Positions 34,476 through 43,236 of a stretch of DNA of 62,511 nt are shown in pieces (within the stretch, counting starts at the first letter, position 1; every line of letters begins with the position of its first letter). Source of the DNA: an uncultured Oscillospiraceae bacterium. GTDB lineage: Bacteria; Bacillota; Clostridia; Oscillospirales; Oscillospiraceae. The stretch is taken from contig CANRIW010000008.1 of assembly GCA_947630785.1 (NCBI GenBank), positions 1-62,511 on the forward strand, written 5' to 3'. The notes under the pieces were generated by a model. The model searched no databases. It saw only the letters and a list, made by a program, of their open reading frames with translations, and was not told where the DNA came from. The position numbers and the translations under genes are program-made.

Positions 34476-34515
34476 GCTTCGCATTTGTAAATTTTTTTCG
34501 AAGAGGAAATTTAAC

Positions 34516-34544
34516 TTGCAAGCTTTGCCAAGGCGTGTTATAAT
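34516..34544 (+). promoter_or_regulatory. sigma-A promoter of the foldase gene
   Basis: TTGCAA (34516-34521), 17-bp spacer, TATAAT (34539-34544), 72 bases before ATG 34616. Confidence 0.8.
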
Positions 34545-34615
34545 AACCGCTGTATTTTGCACATCCCCTGTTTTGGATGTGCTTTCCTACTGATATTTGA
34601 GAGGAATGATATCCC

Positions 34616-36187
34616 ATGAGCGCATCCCGAGAGAAAAAACAGCGTCAGGACATCGGTCCCGACCCCAAGGCGGTCAAGGCCCAGAAAGAGCAGGCCGACC
34701 GCAAACGCAAGACTATCATCTATACCGTCATCGCCGTCGTGGTGGTCGTGGCGGTGGCGGCCCTGCTGATCTGGAGTTCCGGCTTCTTCCAGAGCCGGAT
34801 GACCGCCGGCACCGTGGGCGGGGAGAAATTGTCCGTAGCCGACCTCAGCTATTACTACTACTCCGCCCGGGCCGACTATCTGGATTACCTCTACTATATT
34901 TACTCCATGATGGGCTCTTCTCCCACCCTTCCCGCCGACACCGACGTGATGGACGAGGAATCCGGCCAGACCTACGGCGAATTCTATATGGAGACCGCTC
35001 TGGACAACGCCTCCTTCTCTGCCGCCCTTTACAATGAGGCCGTGGCCAACGGTTACTCCCTGAACGACGTGAAGGACGATATTGACGGGCAGATGCAGCA
35101 GATCAAGGACAGCGCCTCCTCCAGCGGATACGGTTACGGCGCCTATCTGAAGGCCGCCTACGGCACCTATATCACCCGCGGCGCCCTGAAGGCCCAGGTG
35201 GAACGGGAGGCTCTGGCCAACAAGTATTATGCTGACCACCGGCAGGAGCTGCTGGACGGCTACTCCCAGGAGCAGCTGGACGCCTATCTGGCCGAGCATC
35301 ACGACGATCTGGACACTTTTGAGTACTCCGTGTTCTACGTGGCCGCCCCCACCGTGGAGACCGAGGACGAGGACGGCAACAAGATCGACGAGGAGACCGT
35401 CAACAAGCAAAAGGAAGAGGCCATGGAACAGGCCGAGACCGATGCCGAGGCCATCCTCACCGACTATACCACCGGCAGCGAATTCGACTATATCGTGGAG
35501 GAATACGGCCTCACCGAGACCTCCTGCCAGGATCACACCACCAATGTGGGCTCCAATATCAACGCCGCGTATGTGTATCATGACAAGCTCATGGAGCTGA
35601 AGGAGGGCGAGGGCGCCGTTGTGGAGGCCACCAGCGGTTATTATGTGATCGTCCTGCACAGCCGCGCCCTGGACACCTCCTCCACCCGCAACGCCCGCCA
35701 CATCCTCATCAACGCCGAGACCACCACCGATGAGAACGGCTCCACCGTGGCTCCCACCGAGGACGCCTGGAACGCCGCTCTGGAGAAGATTCAGGCCGTC
35801 AAGGCCGAGTACGAGTCCGGCGACAAGACCGAGGACTCCTTTGCCGCCCTGGCCAACAAGTACTCCGATGACGGCGGCTCCAACACCAACGGCGGCCTGT
35901 ACGAGGACATCGAGAAGGGGGCGTTCGTCTCCGAGTTTGAGGACTGGCTGTATGACGACGCCCGCCAGAGCGGCGACGTGAGCGAACCCATCGCCCACGG
36001 CAAGGACGCCGAATCCTCCAACTACTACGGCTATCACCTGATCTACTATGTGGGCGAGAGCGGCAAGGCCGTGTGGGAGGACTCCGCCAAGACCGCCCTT
36101 GTGACGGACGATATCAACACTTGGCGCACCGATATGATCGCCAAGTGCCCTGTCGTCACCAACGACAACGCCAAGCTGATCGGCTGA
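34616..36187 (+). CDS. membrane-anchored PpiC-type peptidyl-prolyl isomerase (PrsA/SurA-like foldase)
   Basis: 523 aa. A basic cytoplasmic N-terminus (1-32) precedes one membrane anchor (about 33-55) and a large extracytoplasmic part. The N- and middle sections form a SurA/PrsA-like helical chaperone region with many Tyr residues; the parvulin domain starts near 360 (RNARHILINAETT), interrupted by an acidic insert, then EDSFAALANKYSDDGGSNTNGGLYEDIEKGAFVSEFEDW and YGYHLIYYVGE. It should assist folding of secreted proteins between membrane and wall. There is no lipobox, so it is held by a transmembrane helix rather than a lipid, unlike PrsA. Confidence 0.9.
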   Translation: MSASREKKQRQDIGPDPKAVKAQKEQADRKRKTIIYTVIAVVVVVAVAALLIWSSGFFQSRMTAGTVGGEKLSVADLSYYYYSARADYLDYLYYIYSMMGSSPTLPADTDVMDEESGQTYGEFYMETALDNASFSAALYNEAVANGYSLNDVKDDIDGQMQQIKDSASSSGYGYGAYLKAAYGTYITRGALKAQVEREALANKYYADHRQELLDGYSQEQLDAYLAEHHDDLDTFEYSVFYVAAPTVETEDEDGNKIDEETVNKQKEEAMEQAETDAEAILTDYTTGSEFDYIVEEYGLTETSCQDHTTNVGSNINAAYVYHDKLMELKEGEGAVVEATSGYYVIVLHSRALDTSSTRNARHILINAETTTDENGSTVAPTEDAWNAALEKIQAVKAEYESGDKTEDSFAALANKYSDDGGSNTNGGLYEDIEKGAFVSEFEDWLYDDARQSGDVSEPIAHGKDAESSNYYGYHLIYYVGESGKAVWEDSAKTALVTDDINTWRTDMIAKCPVVTNDNAKLIG

Positions 36188-36208
36188 CGAGACATCCGAA
36201 CACAAAAC

Positions 36209-36239
36209 GGGAGGGTCCGGCGATGTGCCGGGCCCTCCC
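36209..36239. terminator. weak bidirectional terminator
   Basis: 13-bp stem GGGAGGGTCCGGC / GCCGGGCCCTCCC with one G-T pair, between the convergent foldase and PAP2 genes. Few T follow. Confidence 0.6.
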
Positions 36240-36244
36240 TGTCT

Positions 36245-36814
36245 CTATTGCCGTTCTCTGTTTTTCCGGGCCGTGTGCCAACTGACGGCAGTCCTGACGA
36301 TCAGCGCCCCCGCCAGCCCGCACAGGGCACCGATGACGGTCCCCGCGATCACGTCGGTGGGGAAATGGACCCCCACGTACAATCTGGACAGGGCCATCAC
36401 CGCGGCAGCCGCCAGCGCCAGGGCCTTGGCCCACTTCTGAGGCAAGACGATGGCCAGCGCCACCGCGAAGGCGAAGGCGCAGCAGGAGTGGCCCGACGGG
36501 AAGGAGTTGGGGTCGTGCTCCGCCACCAGGGCGGCGAAGTCCGGGATGGTGATCCACGGCCTGGGCCGCATCACCAGAGGCTTGATGGTCAGGTTGGTCA
36601 CCAACAACCCCAGGAACATCCCTGTTCCGGCGGAGGCCCCCGCCTTTCGGGTGGCCCGGAAAAAGAGCATCAGCACGGCCAGGACGATGAACAGCAGTCC
36701 GTGATTGCCCAACTGCGTATAAAAGGACAGGATCGGAGTCAGTACAGGATTCCGCAGGTGCCCCGCGATCCACACCAGCACCGATTCGTCCCAACTTTGG
36801 ATCGCTTCGATCAT
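36245..36814 (-). CDS. PAP2-family phosphatase
   Basis: 189 aa, about five to six membrane segments. The three-part active site is intact: KPLVMRPRPW (about 84-93), PSGHSCCAF (about 109-117) and SRLYVGVHFPTDVIAG (about 147-162). Members dephosphorylate lipid phosphates such as undecaprenyl pyrophosphate or phosphatidate on the outer face of the membrane. ATG 36814 follows AAGGGGGAA; the in-frame upstream extension overlaps the divergent promoter. A role in recycling the undecaprenyl carrier for the neighbouring glycosyltransferases is plausible. Confidence 0.93.
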   Translation of the reverse strand: MIEAIQSWDESVLVWIAGHLRNPVLTPILSFYTQLGNHGLLFIVLAVLMLFFRATRKAGASAGTGMFLGLLVTNLTIKPLVMRPRPWITIPDFAALVAEHDPNSFPSGHSCCAFAFAVALAIVLPQKWAKALALAAAAVMALSRLYVGVHFPTDVIAGTVIGALCGLAGALIVRTAVSWHTARKNRERQ

Positions 36815-36830
36815 AATCTTCCCCCTTCCC

Positions 36831-36859
36831 TTGACCATAGGGCAAAACCCATGTATAAT
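36831..36859 (+). promoter_or_regulatory. sigma-A promoter of the glycosyltransferase-CsaB unit
   Basis: TTGACC (36831-36836), 17-bp spacer, TATAAT (36854-36859), 62 bases before ATG 36922. Confidence 0.8.
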
Positions 36860-36921
36860 GGACAAGTATATTTTAGTCGACTCCCTGCGGAAACGCAAGT
36901 GTTTTTGGAGGATAGTACAGC

Positions 36922-39147
36922 ATGAAAGTGCTCACTCTCATCAGTGGCGGCGACACCGGCGGCGCCAAGACCCATGTCCACTCCCTGCTGAAAGGGCTGA
37001 ACGAGCATATCCAGGCGGACATGATTTGCTTTACCGACGGGCCATTCGCCTCGGAGGCGCGGGAACTGGGCATCCGGGTCGATGTGATCCCTGGCGATCC
37101 CCTCTCAGCCCTGAAGGCCCTGAAGGAACGGATTCGGGCTGAGGGATATGACCTGATTCACTGTCATGGAGCCCGTGGCAACCTGATGGGCGCGCTTTTA
37201 AAGCGCTCCACCGGCCTGCCGGTGGTCACAACAGTACACAGCGACCCCAAACTGGACTACATGGGCCGCCCCCTGGCCGCCGCCACCTTCGGTGTGCTCA
37301 ACAACTGGGCCCTGCGGGTCATCCGCTATCACATCGGCGTGTCCCGGCCCATGGCCGACCTGCTCATCGACCGGGGTTTTGACCCTCAGCAGGTGTTCAC
37401 CATCCCCAACGGCCTGCCTTTTGACTGTCCCGCGCCTGCCCTTGACCGCTCCGCATATCTGTCCTCTCTGGGGCTGGATTGGCCTGAGGACGCCGTCATC
37501 GTGGGTATCGCCGCCAGGCTCAACCCGGTGAAGGACATCCCCACCCTCCTGCAGGGACTGGCTAAAGCGCTGAAAGAGCAGCCAAAGCTGCGGCTCATCG
37601 TCGCCGGCGACGGCGAGGAGGGCCCTGCTCTAAAGCAGCTGACTGAAGAGCTTGGTATCGAACACCAGGTATGCTTTGCCGGCTGGGTCACCGACACCAA
37701 CAGCTTTTACAACGCTGTGGACATCAACGCCCTCTCCTCCCTGTCCGAAGGCTTTCCCTATGCTCTGGTGGAGGGCGCCCGATTCAGTCTGCCGACTGTG
37801 GCCACTCGTGTAGGCGGTGTACCAGACCTGGTGGAGAACGGTTCCACCGGTCTGCTGTTTGAGCCAAAAGACGTCACGGCCCTGGCGCAGCACCTGGCCG
37901 TCCTGGCCGCTGATCCGGCGCTGCGGCGGCGTCTGGGGCACAGTCTTTGGACGCGCGCCCGAGAGGAGTACTCACTGGACAGCACCGTCCGTCACCAACT
38001 GGAAATCTATGAGGCCGTCCTCCGGCGTCATATGCGCCCCAGGAAAGTGAGAGACGGCGCGGTCATCTGCGGCGCTTATGGCCAGGACAACGCGGGGGAC
38101 GAAGCTGTGCTCCGGGCCATTATCGGAGAACTGCGAACCATCGACCCGGACCTTCCCCTCTGGGTGATGACCCGCAAGCCCAAAGAGGTCAAAAAGCAGT
38201 ACCGGGCAGGCGCGGTGTATACCTTCAACGTCCCTGGCTTCTGCCGCCGGATGGCAAAGAGCAGGCTGTATGTCAACGGCGGCGGCTCTCTGGTGCAGGA
38301 CGTGTCCTCCCGCCGTTCTCTGCTGTTCTATCTGTTCACTCTGTCCGCCGCCAAGCGGCTGGGCTGCCGGGTGATGATGTACGGCTGCGGCATTGGACCG
38401 GTGAACTCCTCCAGCGGGCAGAAGCAGACCGCGAAGGTTATTAACCACAGCGTGGACGCCATCACCCTGCGGGACAGGGGCTCTCTGGATACTCTGAAAA
38501 AGCTTGGGGTGTCCCGGCCGGAGATCGTGCTGGCCGCCGATCCCGCTCTCACCCTTCCCGCCGCCCCGCCCGAAACCGCCGACGCCCTTCTGGCCGCCGC
38601 AGGTCTGGACCCGGAGCATCAGCGCTACCTGGGGATCACCGTCCGGCCCTGGCAGGGTCTTGAGGATAAAGCCCCCGCCTTTGCCGCCGCCGCCGACTTC
38701 GCCTGGGAGGAACTGGGCCTCACCACCGTATTTGTCCCCATCGTGGGCGACATGGACACGGCAGCCGCCAAAATCGTAGCCGCCCACATCCAAAAGGCCC
38801 CTTACGCCGTTCTCCCTCCCTGCCCCCGCACCGAGGACACTATCGCTCTGTTCGCCCGGATGGAAGTGATGCTGTCCATGCGGCTCCACGCCCTGATCTT
38901 CGCCGCCGGCCACGGAGTGCCCCTGGTAGGCGCGGTGTATGACCCCAAGGTCAGCGCCTTTCTCGACGAGCTGGAGCAGGACCTGCATATCCCCTTCGAT
39001 CAGGTGACCGCCGGTAAACTCATTCCCCTGATCCGCTCCGCGGCCCAGCGCTCCGGCGACCGGGCCGCCCTGGAGGCCAAGGCCGTCAGGCTCCTCCAGC
39101 TGGAGGCCAACAACAGCATCATAGCCCGTAAACTGCTGGAAAGATAA
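36922..39147 (+). CDS. fused GT4 glycosyltransferase / CsaB polysaccharide pyruvyl transferase
   Basis: 741 aa. Residues 1-375 are a GT4 glycosyltransferase (LISGGDTGGAKTHVHSLLKG, LIHCHGARGNLMG, GVSRPMADLLIDRGF, GIAARLNPVKDIPTLL, SLSEGFPYALVEGARFSLP). Residues about 383-735 are CsaB (VICGAYGQDNAGDEAVLRAI, YVNGGGSLVQDVSSRRSLLFY, GCGIGPVNS, RDRGSLDTLKKLG, SMRLHALIFAAGHGVPLVG). CsaB adds ketal pyruvate to a wall polymer, which then binds SLH-domain surface proteins. One frame, no internal stop. It probably adds a sugar and pyruvylates the product. A second glycosyltransferase follows after 14 bases. SLH proteins are expected elsewhere in the genome. Confidence 0.93.
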   Translation: MKVLTLISGGDTGGAKTHVHSLLKGLNEHIQADMICFTDGPFASEARELGIRVDVIPGDPLSALKALKERIRAEGYDLIHCHGARGNLMGALLKRSTGLPVVTTVHSDPKLDYMGRPLAAATFGVLNNWALRVIRYHIGVSRPMADLLIDRGFDPQQVFTIPNGLPFDCPAPALDRSAYLSSLGLDWPEDAVIVGIAARLNPVKDIPTLLQGLAKALKEQPKLRLIVAGDGEEGPALKQLTEELGIEHQVCFAGWVTDTNSFYNAVDINALSSLSEGFPYALVEGARFSLPTVATRVGGVPDLVENGSTGLLFEPKDVTALAQHLAVLAADPALRRRLGHSLWTRAREEYSLDSTVRHQLEIYEAVLRRHMRPRKVRDGAVICGAYGQDNAGDEAVLRAIIGELRTIDPDLPLWVMTRKPKEVKKQYRAGAVYTFNVPGFCRRMAKSRLYVNGGGSLVQDVSSRRSLLFYLFTLSAAKRLGCRVMMYGCGIGPVNSSSGQKQTAKVINHSVDAITLRDRGSLDTLKKLGVSRPEIVLAADPALTLPAAPPETADALLAAAGLDPEHQRYLGITVRPWQGLEDKAPAFAAAADFAWEELGLTTVFVPIVGDMDTAAAKIVAAHIQKAPYAVLPPCPRTEDTIALFARMEVMLSMRLHALIFAAGHGVPLVGAVYDPKVSAFLDELEQDLHIPFDQVTAGKLIPLIRSAAQRSGDRAALEAKAVRLLQLEANNSIIARKLLER

Positions 39148-39161
39148 AACAGGAGGCGTCT

Positions 39162-40241
39162 ATGAAGCAGCTGCTCTGTCTCTCCCACACCCCCTGGCAG
39201 GCCCGCCCCGACCGCACCCAGCAGCTGATGACCCGGTTCCGCGGCGTGGACATCCTGCTGTTCGAGCCGGCTCCCAAAAAGGGTCTGCCCAGTCCGACCC
39301 AGGGACGTCGGGTGCGTCCGAACATCACGGTATACACCCTGCCCGCTCCCCTGCCCGCCCCTGAGGACCGCTCCGTGCTGGCCCGGCGGCGGCTGGAGCG
39401 GTGCTCCCTGTTCCTTCAGAGGACCATGGCCCGGCACCGGTTCCGGGAGCCGGTGCTGTGGTGCACTCACCCCGCTCAGTCCCCCTTCCTGGACAAACTG
39501 GCCTACCGGGGCCTGGTGTATGACTGCCACCTCCTCTGGGAGGAAAAGTGGATAGAACAGGAGAGCGATCTGGCCGCTCACGCGGAGATGGTCTTCGCGG
39601 CGTCCCCCGCCCTGGCGGAACGCCTCTCCTCCTGCAGCCAGAACATCGCGGTGCTGCCCAACGGCGCCAACCCGCTTATTTTTGACCAGCCTGACCTGCC
39701 CGTCCCCTCAGCCGTGGCCGTCCTGGAGGGCCGCCATCTGCTGTGTCGTGTGGGGGATCTGACCGGCCAGACCGAGCTGTCCCCGCTGATCCACGCCGCC
39801 CAGCGCCGGCTGGACTGGCAGTTCCTTCTGGCGGGGCGGTACACACAGACGGCGTCGGACCGGCTGAAGGGGCTGGAGAACGTCCATCTTCTGGGCCCTG
39901 TGGAGCCCCTGGACGTGCCTGAGTACCTGGCCCCCTGCGATTTGCTGTTCGATCTGCTCCAAAGCGACCAGCGCCCCGCCGGGGTCATCCCTATCCGGGT
40001 CTATGAGTACCTTGCCACCGGCAAACCCATCGTGACGATGGCTCAGCCCGGGCTGGAGGAACCCTTCCCTGACGCGGTCTACACCGCCTACGACGACGAG
40101 GGCTTTCTCTATCGCTGCGGTCTGGCTCTGCGGGAGTCCCCCTCCCGTGCCCCGCTCCGCCGGGAATATGCCCGCCGTACCGCCTGGCCCAACCGCGCGG
40201 CTGAGGCGATGGAGCTGATGGAGACCGCCGGTTTGTTCTGA
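39162..40241 (+). CDS. GT4-like glycosyltransferase
   Basis: 359 aa. It begins MKQLLCLSHTPWQARPDRTQQL, like the group near teichuronic acid TuaH, and continues with YDCHLLWEEKWIE, FAASPALAERLSS, VLPNGANPLIFD, LENVHLLGPVEPLDVPEYLAPCDLLFDLL and GVIPIRVYEYLATGKPIVT, the last two being the donor-binding GT-B half. Cytoplasmic. AGGAGG precedes ATG 39162. Co-transcribed with the CsaB fusion, hence a likely partner in secondary wall polymer assembly. The sugar donor cannot be told. Confidence 0.88.
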   Translation: MKQLLCLSHTPWQARPDRTQQLMTRFRGVDILLFEPAPKKGLPSPTQGRRVRPNITVYTLPAPLPAPEDRSVLARRRLERCSLFLQRTMARHRFREPVLWCTHPAQSPFLDKLAYRGLVYDCHLLWEEKWIEQESDLAAHAEMVFAASPALAERLSSCSQNIAVLPNGANPLIFDQPDLPVPSAVAVLEGRHLLCRVGDLTGQTELSPLIHAAQRRLDWQFLLAGRYTQTASDRLKGLENVHLLGPVEPLDVPEYLAPCDLLFDLLQSDQRPAGVIPIRVYEYLATGKPIVTMAQPGLEEPFPDAVYTAYDDEGFLYRCGLALRESPSRAPLRREYARRTAWPNRAAEAMELMETAGLF

Positions 40242-40329
40242 GAAATCGCCGTTTTCGCCACGGTTTGTCTCTCCGGGTCGGACATCCTTGTGAAAGCCTA
40301 CGAAAAGCCCGGAAATCTTGTTTTTCCCC

Positions 40330-40358
40330 TTGATTTGTCCCGGTTTTTCCGGTAAAAT
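40330..40358 (+). promoter_or_regulatory. sigma-A promoter of the purine operon
   Basis: TTGATT (40330-40335), 17-bp spacer, TAAAAT (40353-40358), about 190 bases before purE. No B. subtilis-type PurBox and no purine riboswitch core is visible around it. Confidence 0.7.
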
Positions 40359-40392
40359 AGGAACAGGAATCAACAGTGAAGGGGTGCTGAAC

Positions 40393-40476
40393 ATGGTTGT
40401 CCGGGCTCTTCCGATCTTACTCTGTTTTTCCGGCACCATTGCGCCCAAATCCTACCCCTATATCATCACAGGCTGA
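40393..40476 (+). CDS. putative 27-aa leader peptide of the purine operon
   Basis: ATG 40393 is preceded by AAGGGG and is the first start on the transcript. The ORF runs 27 codons and its TGA stop (40474-40476) lies inside the 5-prime arm of the terminator hairpin, so a ribosome reaching the stop would open that hairpin. The peptide itself has no purine-related codon bias I can see. Caution: bases 40405-40417 equal the common end of Illumina adapters, so this ORF may be partly artefact. Confidence 0.35.
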   Translation: MVVRALPILLCFSGTIAPKSYPYIITG

Positions 40477-40506
40477 CCGCATCTGCGGTCAGCCTGCATA
40501 TTTTTG
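40470..40506 (+). terminator. attenuator-like terminator ahead of purE
   Basis: 12-bp perfect stem AGGCTGACCGCA (40470-40481) / TGCGGTCAGCCT (40484-40495), then GCATATTTTT. It stands between the operon promoter and purE, so it must be read through for purine gene expression. Confidence 0.8.
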
Positions 40507-40546
40507 GGGGATTCGTCAAAAAAGCCTTAGAAAAGGAGTTTTTTCC

Positions 40547-41041
40547 ATGAAAAAAGTGGCCGTTATCATGGGATCAGACAGCGACTGGCCTGTTGTCAAA
40601 GGGGCCGTGGCCCAGCTGAAGGAGTTCGGCGTCCCCTGCGAGGCCCACATCATGAGCGCCCACCGCACCCCGGCGGAGGCGGCCCAGTTCGCCAGAGACG
40701 CCCGGGCCAACGGCTTCGGCGCGCTCATCTGCGCCGCCGGCATGGCCGCCCACCTGGCCGGGGCCGTCGCCGCCAACACCACTCTGCCGGTCATCGGCAT
40801 CCCCATGAGGGGCGGCGCCGCGGACGGGCTGGACGCCCTGCTGGCCACGGTGCAGATGCCCTCCGGCATCCCGGTGGCCACGGTGGCCATCAACGGGGCA
40901 AAAAACGCCGCCGTGCTGGCCGCCCAGATCCTGGCCGTGTCCGACGACGATCTCGCCGCCAGACTGGACGCCGCCCGCGTCAAAATGGCGGAGCAGATTG
41001 CCGAAAAAGAGGCAAAGCTCCAGGCGGAGCTGGCCGAATAA
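40547..41041 (+). CDS. purE: 5-(carboxyamino)imidazole ribonucleotide mutase / AIR carboxylase
   Basis: 164 aa. Signature GSDSDWPVVKGAVAQLKEFGVP (residues 8-29), SAHRTPAEAAQFA and GMAAHLAGAVAANTTLPVIGIPM. It forms CAIR, step 6 of purine synthesis. No purK lies in the operon; whether this is a class II (CO2-using) enzyme or purK lies elsewhere cannot be told here. AAAAGGAG precedes ATG 40547. First structural gene of the operon, 41 bases past the attenuator. Confidence 0.97.
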   Translation: MKKVAVIMGSDSDWPVVKGAVAQLKEFGVPCEAHIMSAHRTPAEAAQFARDARANGFGALICAAGMAAHLAGAVAANTTLPVIGIPMRGGAADGLDALLATVQMPSGIPVATVAINGAKNAAVLAAQILAVSDDDLAARLDAARVKMAEQIAEKEAKLQAELAE

Positions 41042-41075
41042 ATCCGTAAATCAAAACCGAAAGGGAGTTTTTATC

Positions 41076-41786
<711 letters not shown>

Positions 41787-41795
41787 GGAGTACTT

Positions 41796-43220
41796 ATGGG
41801 CGGATTTTTTGGCGCCGTCTCCAAGCGGGACGTGACCCTTGACATCTTTTTCGGCGTGGACTACCACTCCCACCTGGGCACCCGCCGGGGTGGCATGATC
41901 ATCTTTGACAAAGAGGACGGCTTCCAGCGGCAGATCCACTCTATCGAGAACACCCCCTTCCGCACCAAGTTCGAGAAGGACCTGCGGGACTTCCACGGTC
42001 AGGCCGGCATCGGCTGCATCAGCGACACCGACCCCCAGCCCCTGATGGTCCGCTCCCACCTGGGGGTGTACGCCATCACCACCGTGGGCATTATCAACAA
42101 CGCCGACGAGCTGGTGGAGCGGCACTTCGCCCAGGGGGGCAACCACTTCATGGCCATGAGCTCCGGCAAGGTGAACTCCACCGAACTGGTGGCCGCCCTC
42201 ATCAACCAGGGCAGCGACTTTGTGGACGGCATCCGCCGGGCCCAGGAACTCATCGACGGCTCCCTGACCCTGCTGATCCTCACCGAGAAGGGCGAGATCC
42301 TGGCCGCCCGGGACAAGATGGGCCGCCTGCCCGTTCTGGTGGGCAAAAATGAGGAGGGCCACTGCGTGTCCTTCGAGTCCTTCGCCTACCACAAGCTGGG
42401 CTATGAGGACGCATACGAGCTGGGCCCCCGGGAGATTGTCAAGCTGGACGCCAACGGCTGGGGCACCATCTCCCCTCCCGGCGACAAGATGAAGATCTGC
42501 GCCTTCCTGTGGACCTACTACGGCTACCCCAACTCCAACTATGAGGGGGTAAACGTGGAGGTCATGCGCTACCGCAACGGCCACATCATGGCCCGGGACG
42601 AACGGGAGCGGGGCGCCCTGCCCGATGTGGACTACGTGGCCGGGGTGCCCGACTCCGGCGTGCCCCACGCCATCGGCTACGCCAATGAGAGCGGCGTCCC
42701 CTTTGCCCGGCCCTTCGTGAAGTACACCCCCACCTGGCCCCGGTCCTTCATGCCCACCGACCAGACCACCCGCAACCAGGTGGCCAAGATGAAGCAGATT
42801 CCCGTGCCCGAGCTCATCGAGGGCAAAAAGCTGCTGTTCGTGGACGACTCCATCGTCCGCGGCACCCAGCTCAGGGAGACGGTGGAATTCCTCTACGCCA
42901 GCGGCGCGAAAGAGGTCCACATGCGCTCCGCCTGCCCCCCCATCATGTACGGCTGCAAGTTTTTGAACTTCTCCCGGAGCAATTCCGACATGGAGCTCAT
43001 CGCCCGCCGCACCGTCCAGGAGCTGGAGGGGGACAAGGGTCAGGAGCACCTGGAGGAGTACTCCGACGTCCGCACCCGGCGGGGCCAGTGCCTGCTGAAG
43101 GCCATCCAGTCCAAGCTGGGCTTCGACTCCCTGGGATATCAGTCCCTGGACGGACTGCTGGAGGCCATCGGCATCGACCGGGAGAAGGTCTGCACCTACT
43201 GCTGGAACGGAAAAGAATAA
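41796..43220 (+). CDS. purF: amidophosphoribosyltransferase-like protein lacking the glutaminase nucleophile
   Basis: 474 aa, first committed step of purine synthesis (PRPP to phosphoribosylamine). The C-terminal PRPP-binding half is intact (LLFVDDSIVRGTQLRETVEFL), as are cysteines matching the [4Fe-4S] ligands of the B. subtilis enzyme (KICAF, PPIMYGCKF, CTYCWNGKE). The N-terminal Ntn-hydrolase half has the right length but starts MGGFFGAVSK: Cys1 (normally MCGIFG) is Gly, the HNGN loop reads IINNAD, and the TSSDTE aspartate region reads MSSGKVNSTE. Glutamine hydrolysis at this site should therefore be absent. It may use free ammonia or a partner amidotransferase. AAGGAGT precedes ATG 41796. 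Confidence 0.92.
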   Translation: MGGFFGAVSKRDVTLDIFFGVDYHSHLGTRRGGMIIFDKEDGFQRQIHSIENTPFRTKFEKDLRDFHGQAGIGCISDTDPQPLMVRSHLGVYAITTVGIINNADELVERHFAQGGNHFMAMSSGKVNSTELVAALINQGSDFVDGIRRAQELIDGSLTLLILTEKGEILAARDKMGRLPVLVGKNEEGHCVSFESFAYHKLGYEDAYELGPREIVKLDANGWGTISPPGDKMKICAFLWTYYGYPNSNYEGVNVEVMRYRNGHIMARDERERGALPDVDYVAGVPDSGVPHAIGYANESGVPFARPFVKYTPTWPRSFMPTDQTTRNQVAKMKQIPVPELIEGKKLLFVDDSIVRGTQLRETVEFLYASGAKEVHMRSACPPIMYGCKFLNFSRSNSDMELIARRTVQELEGDKGQEHLEEYSDVRTRRGQCLLKAIQSKLGFDSLGYQSLDGLLEAIGIDREKVCTYCWNGKE

Positions 43221-43236
43221 ACTGGAGGTTTTACCC

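Noticed and set aside
40359-40546. purine (guanine) riboswitch ahead of purE
   Set aside because: The conserved core of the purine aptamer is not present; only the leader ORF and terminator hairpin are seen.
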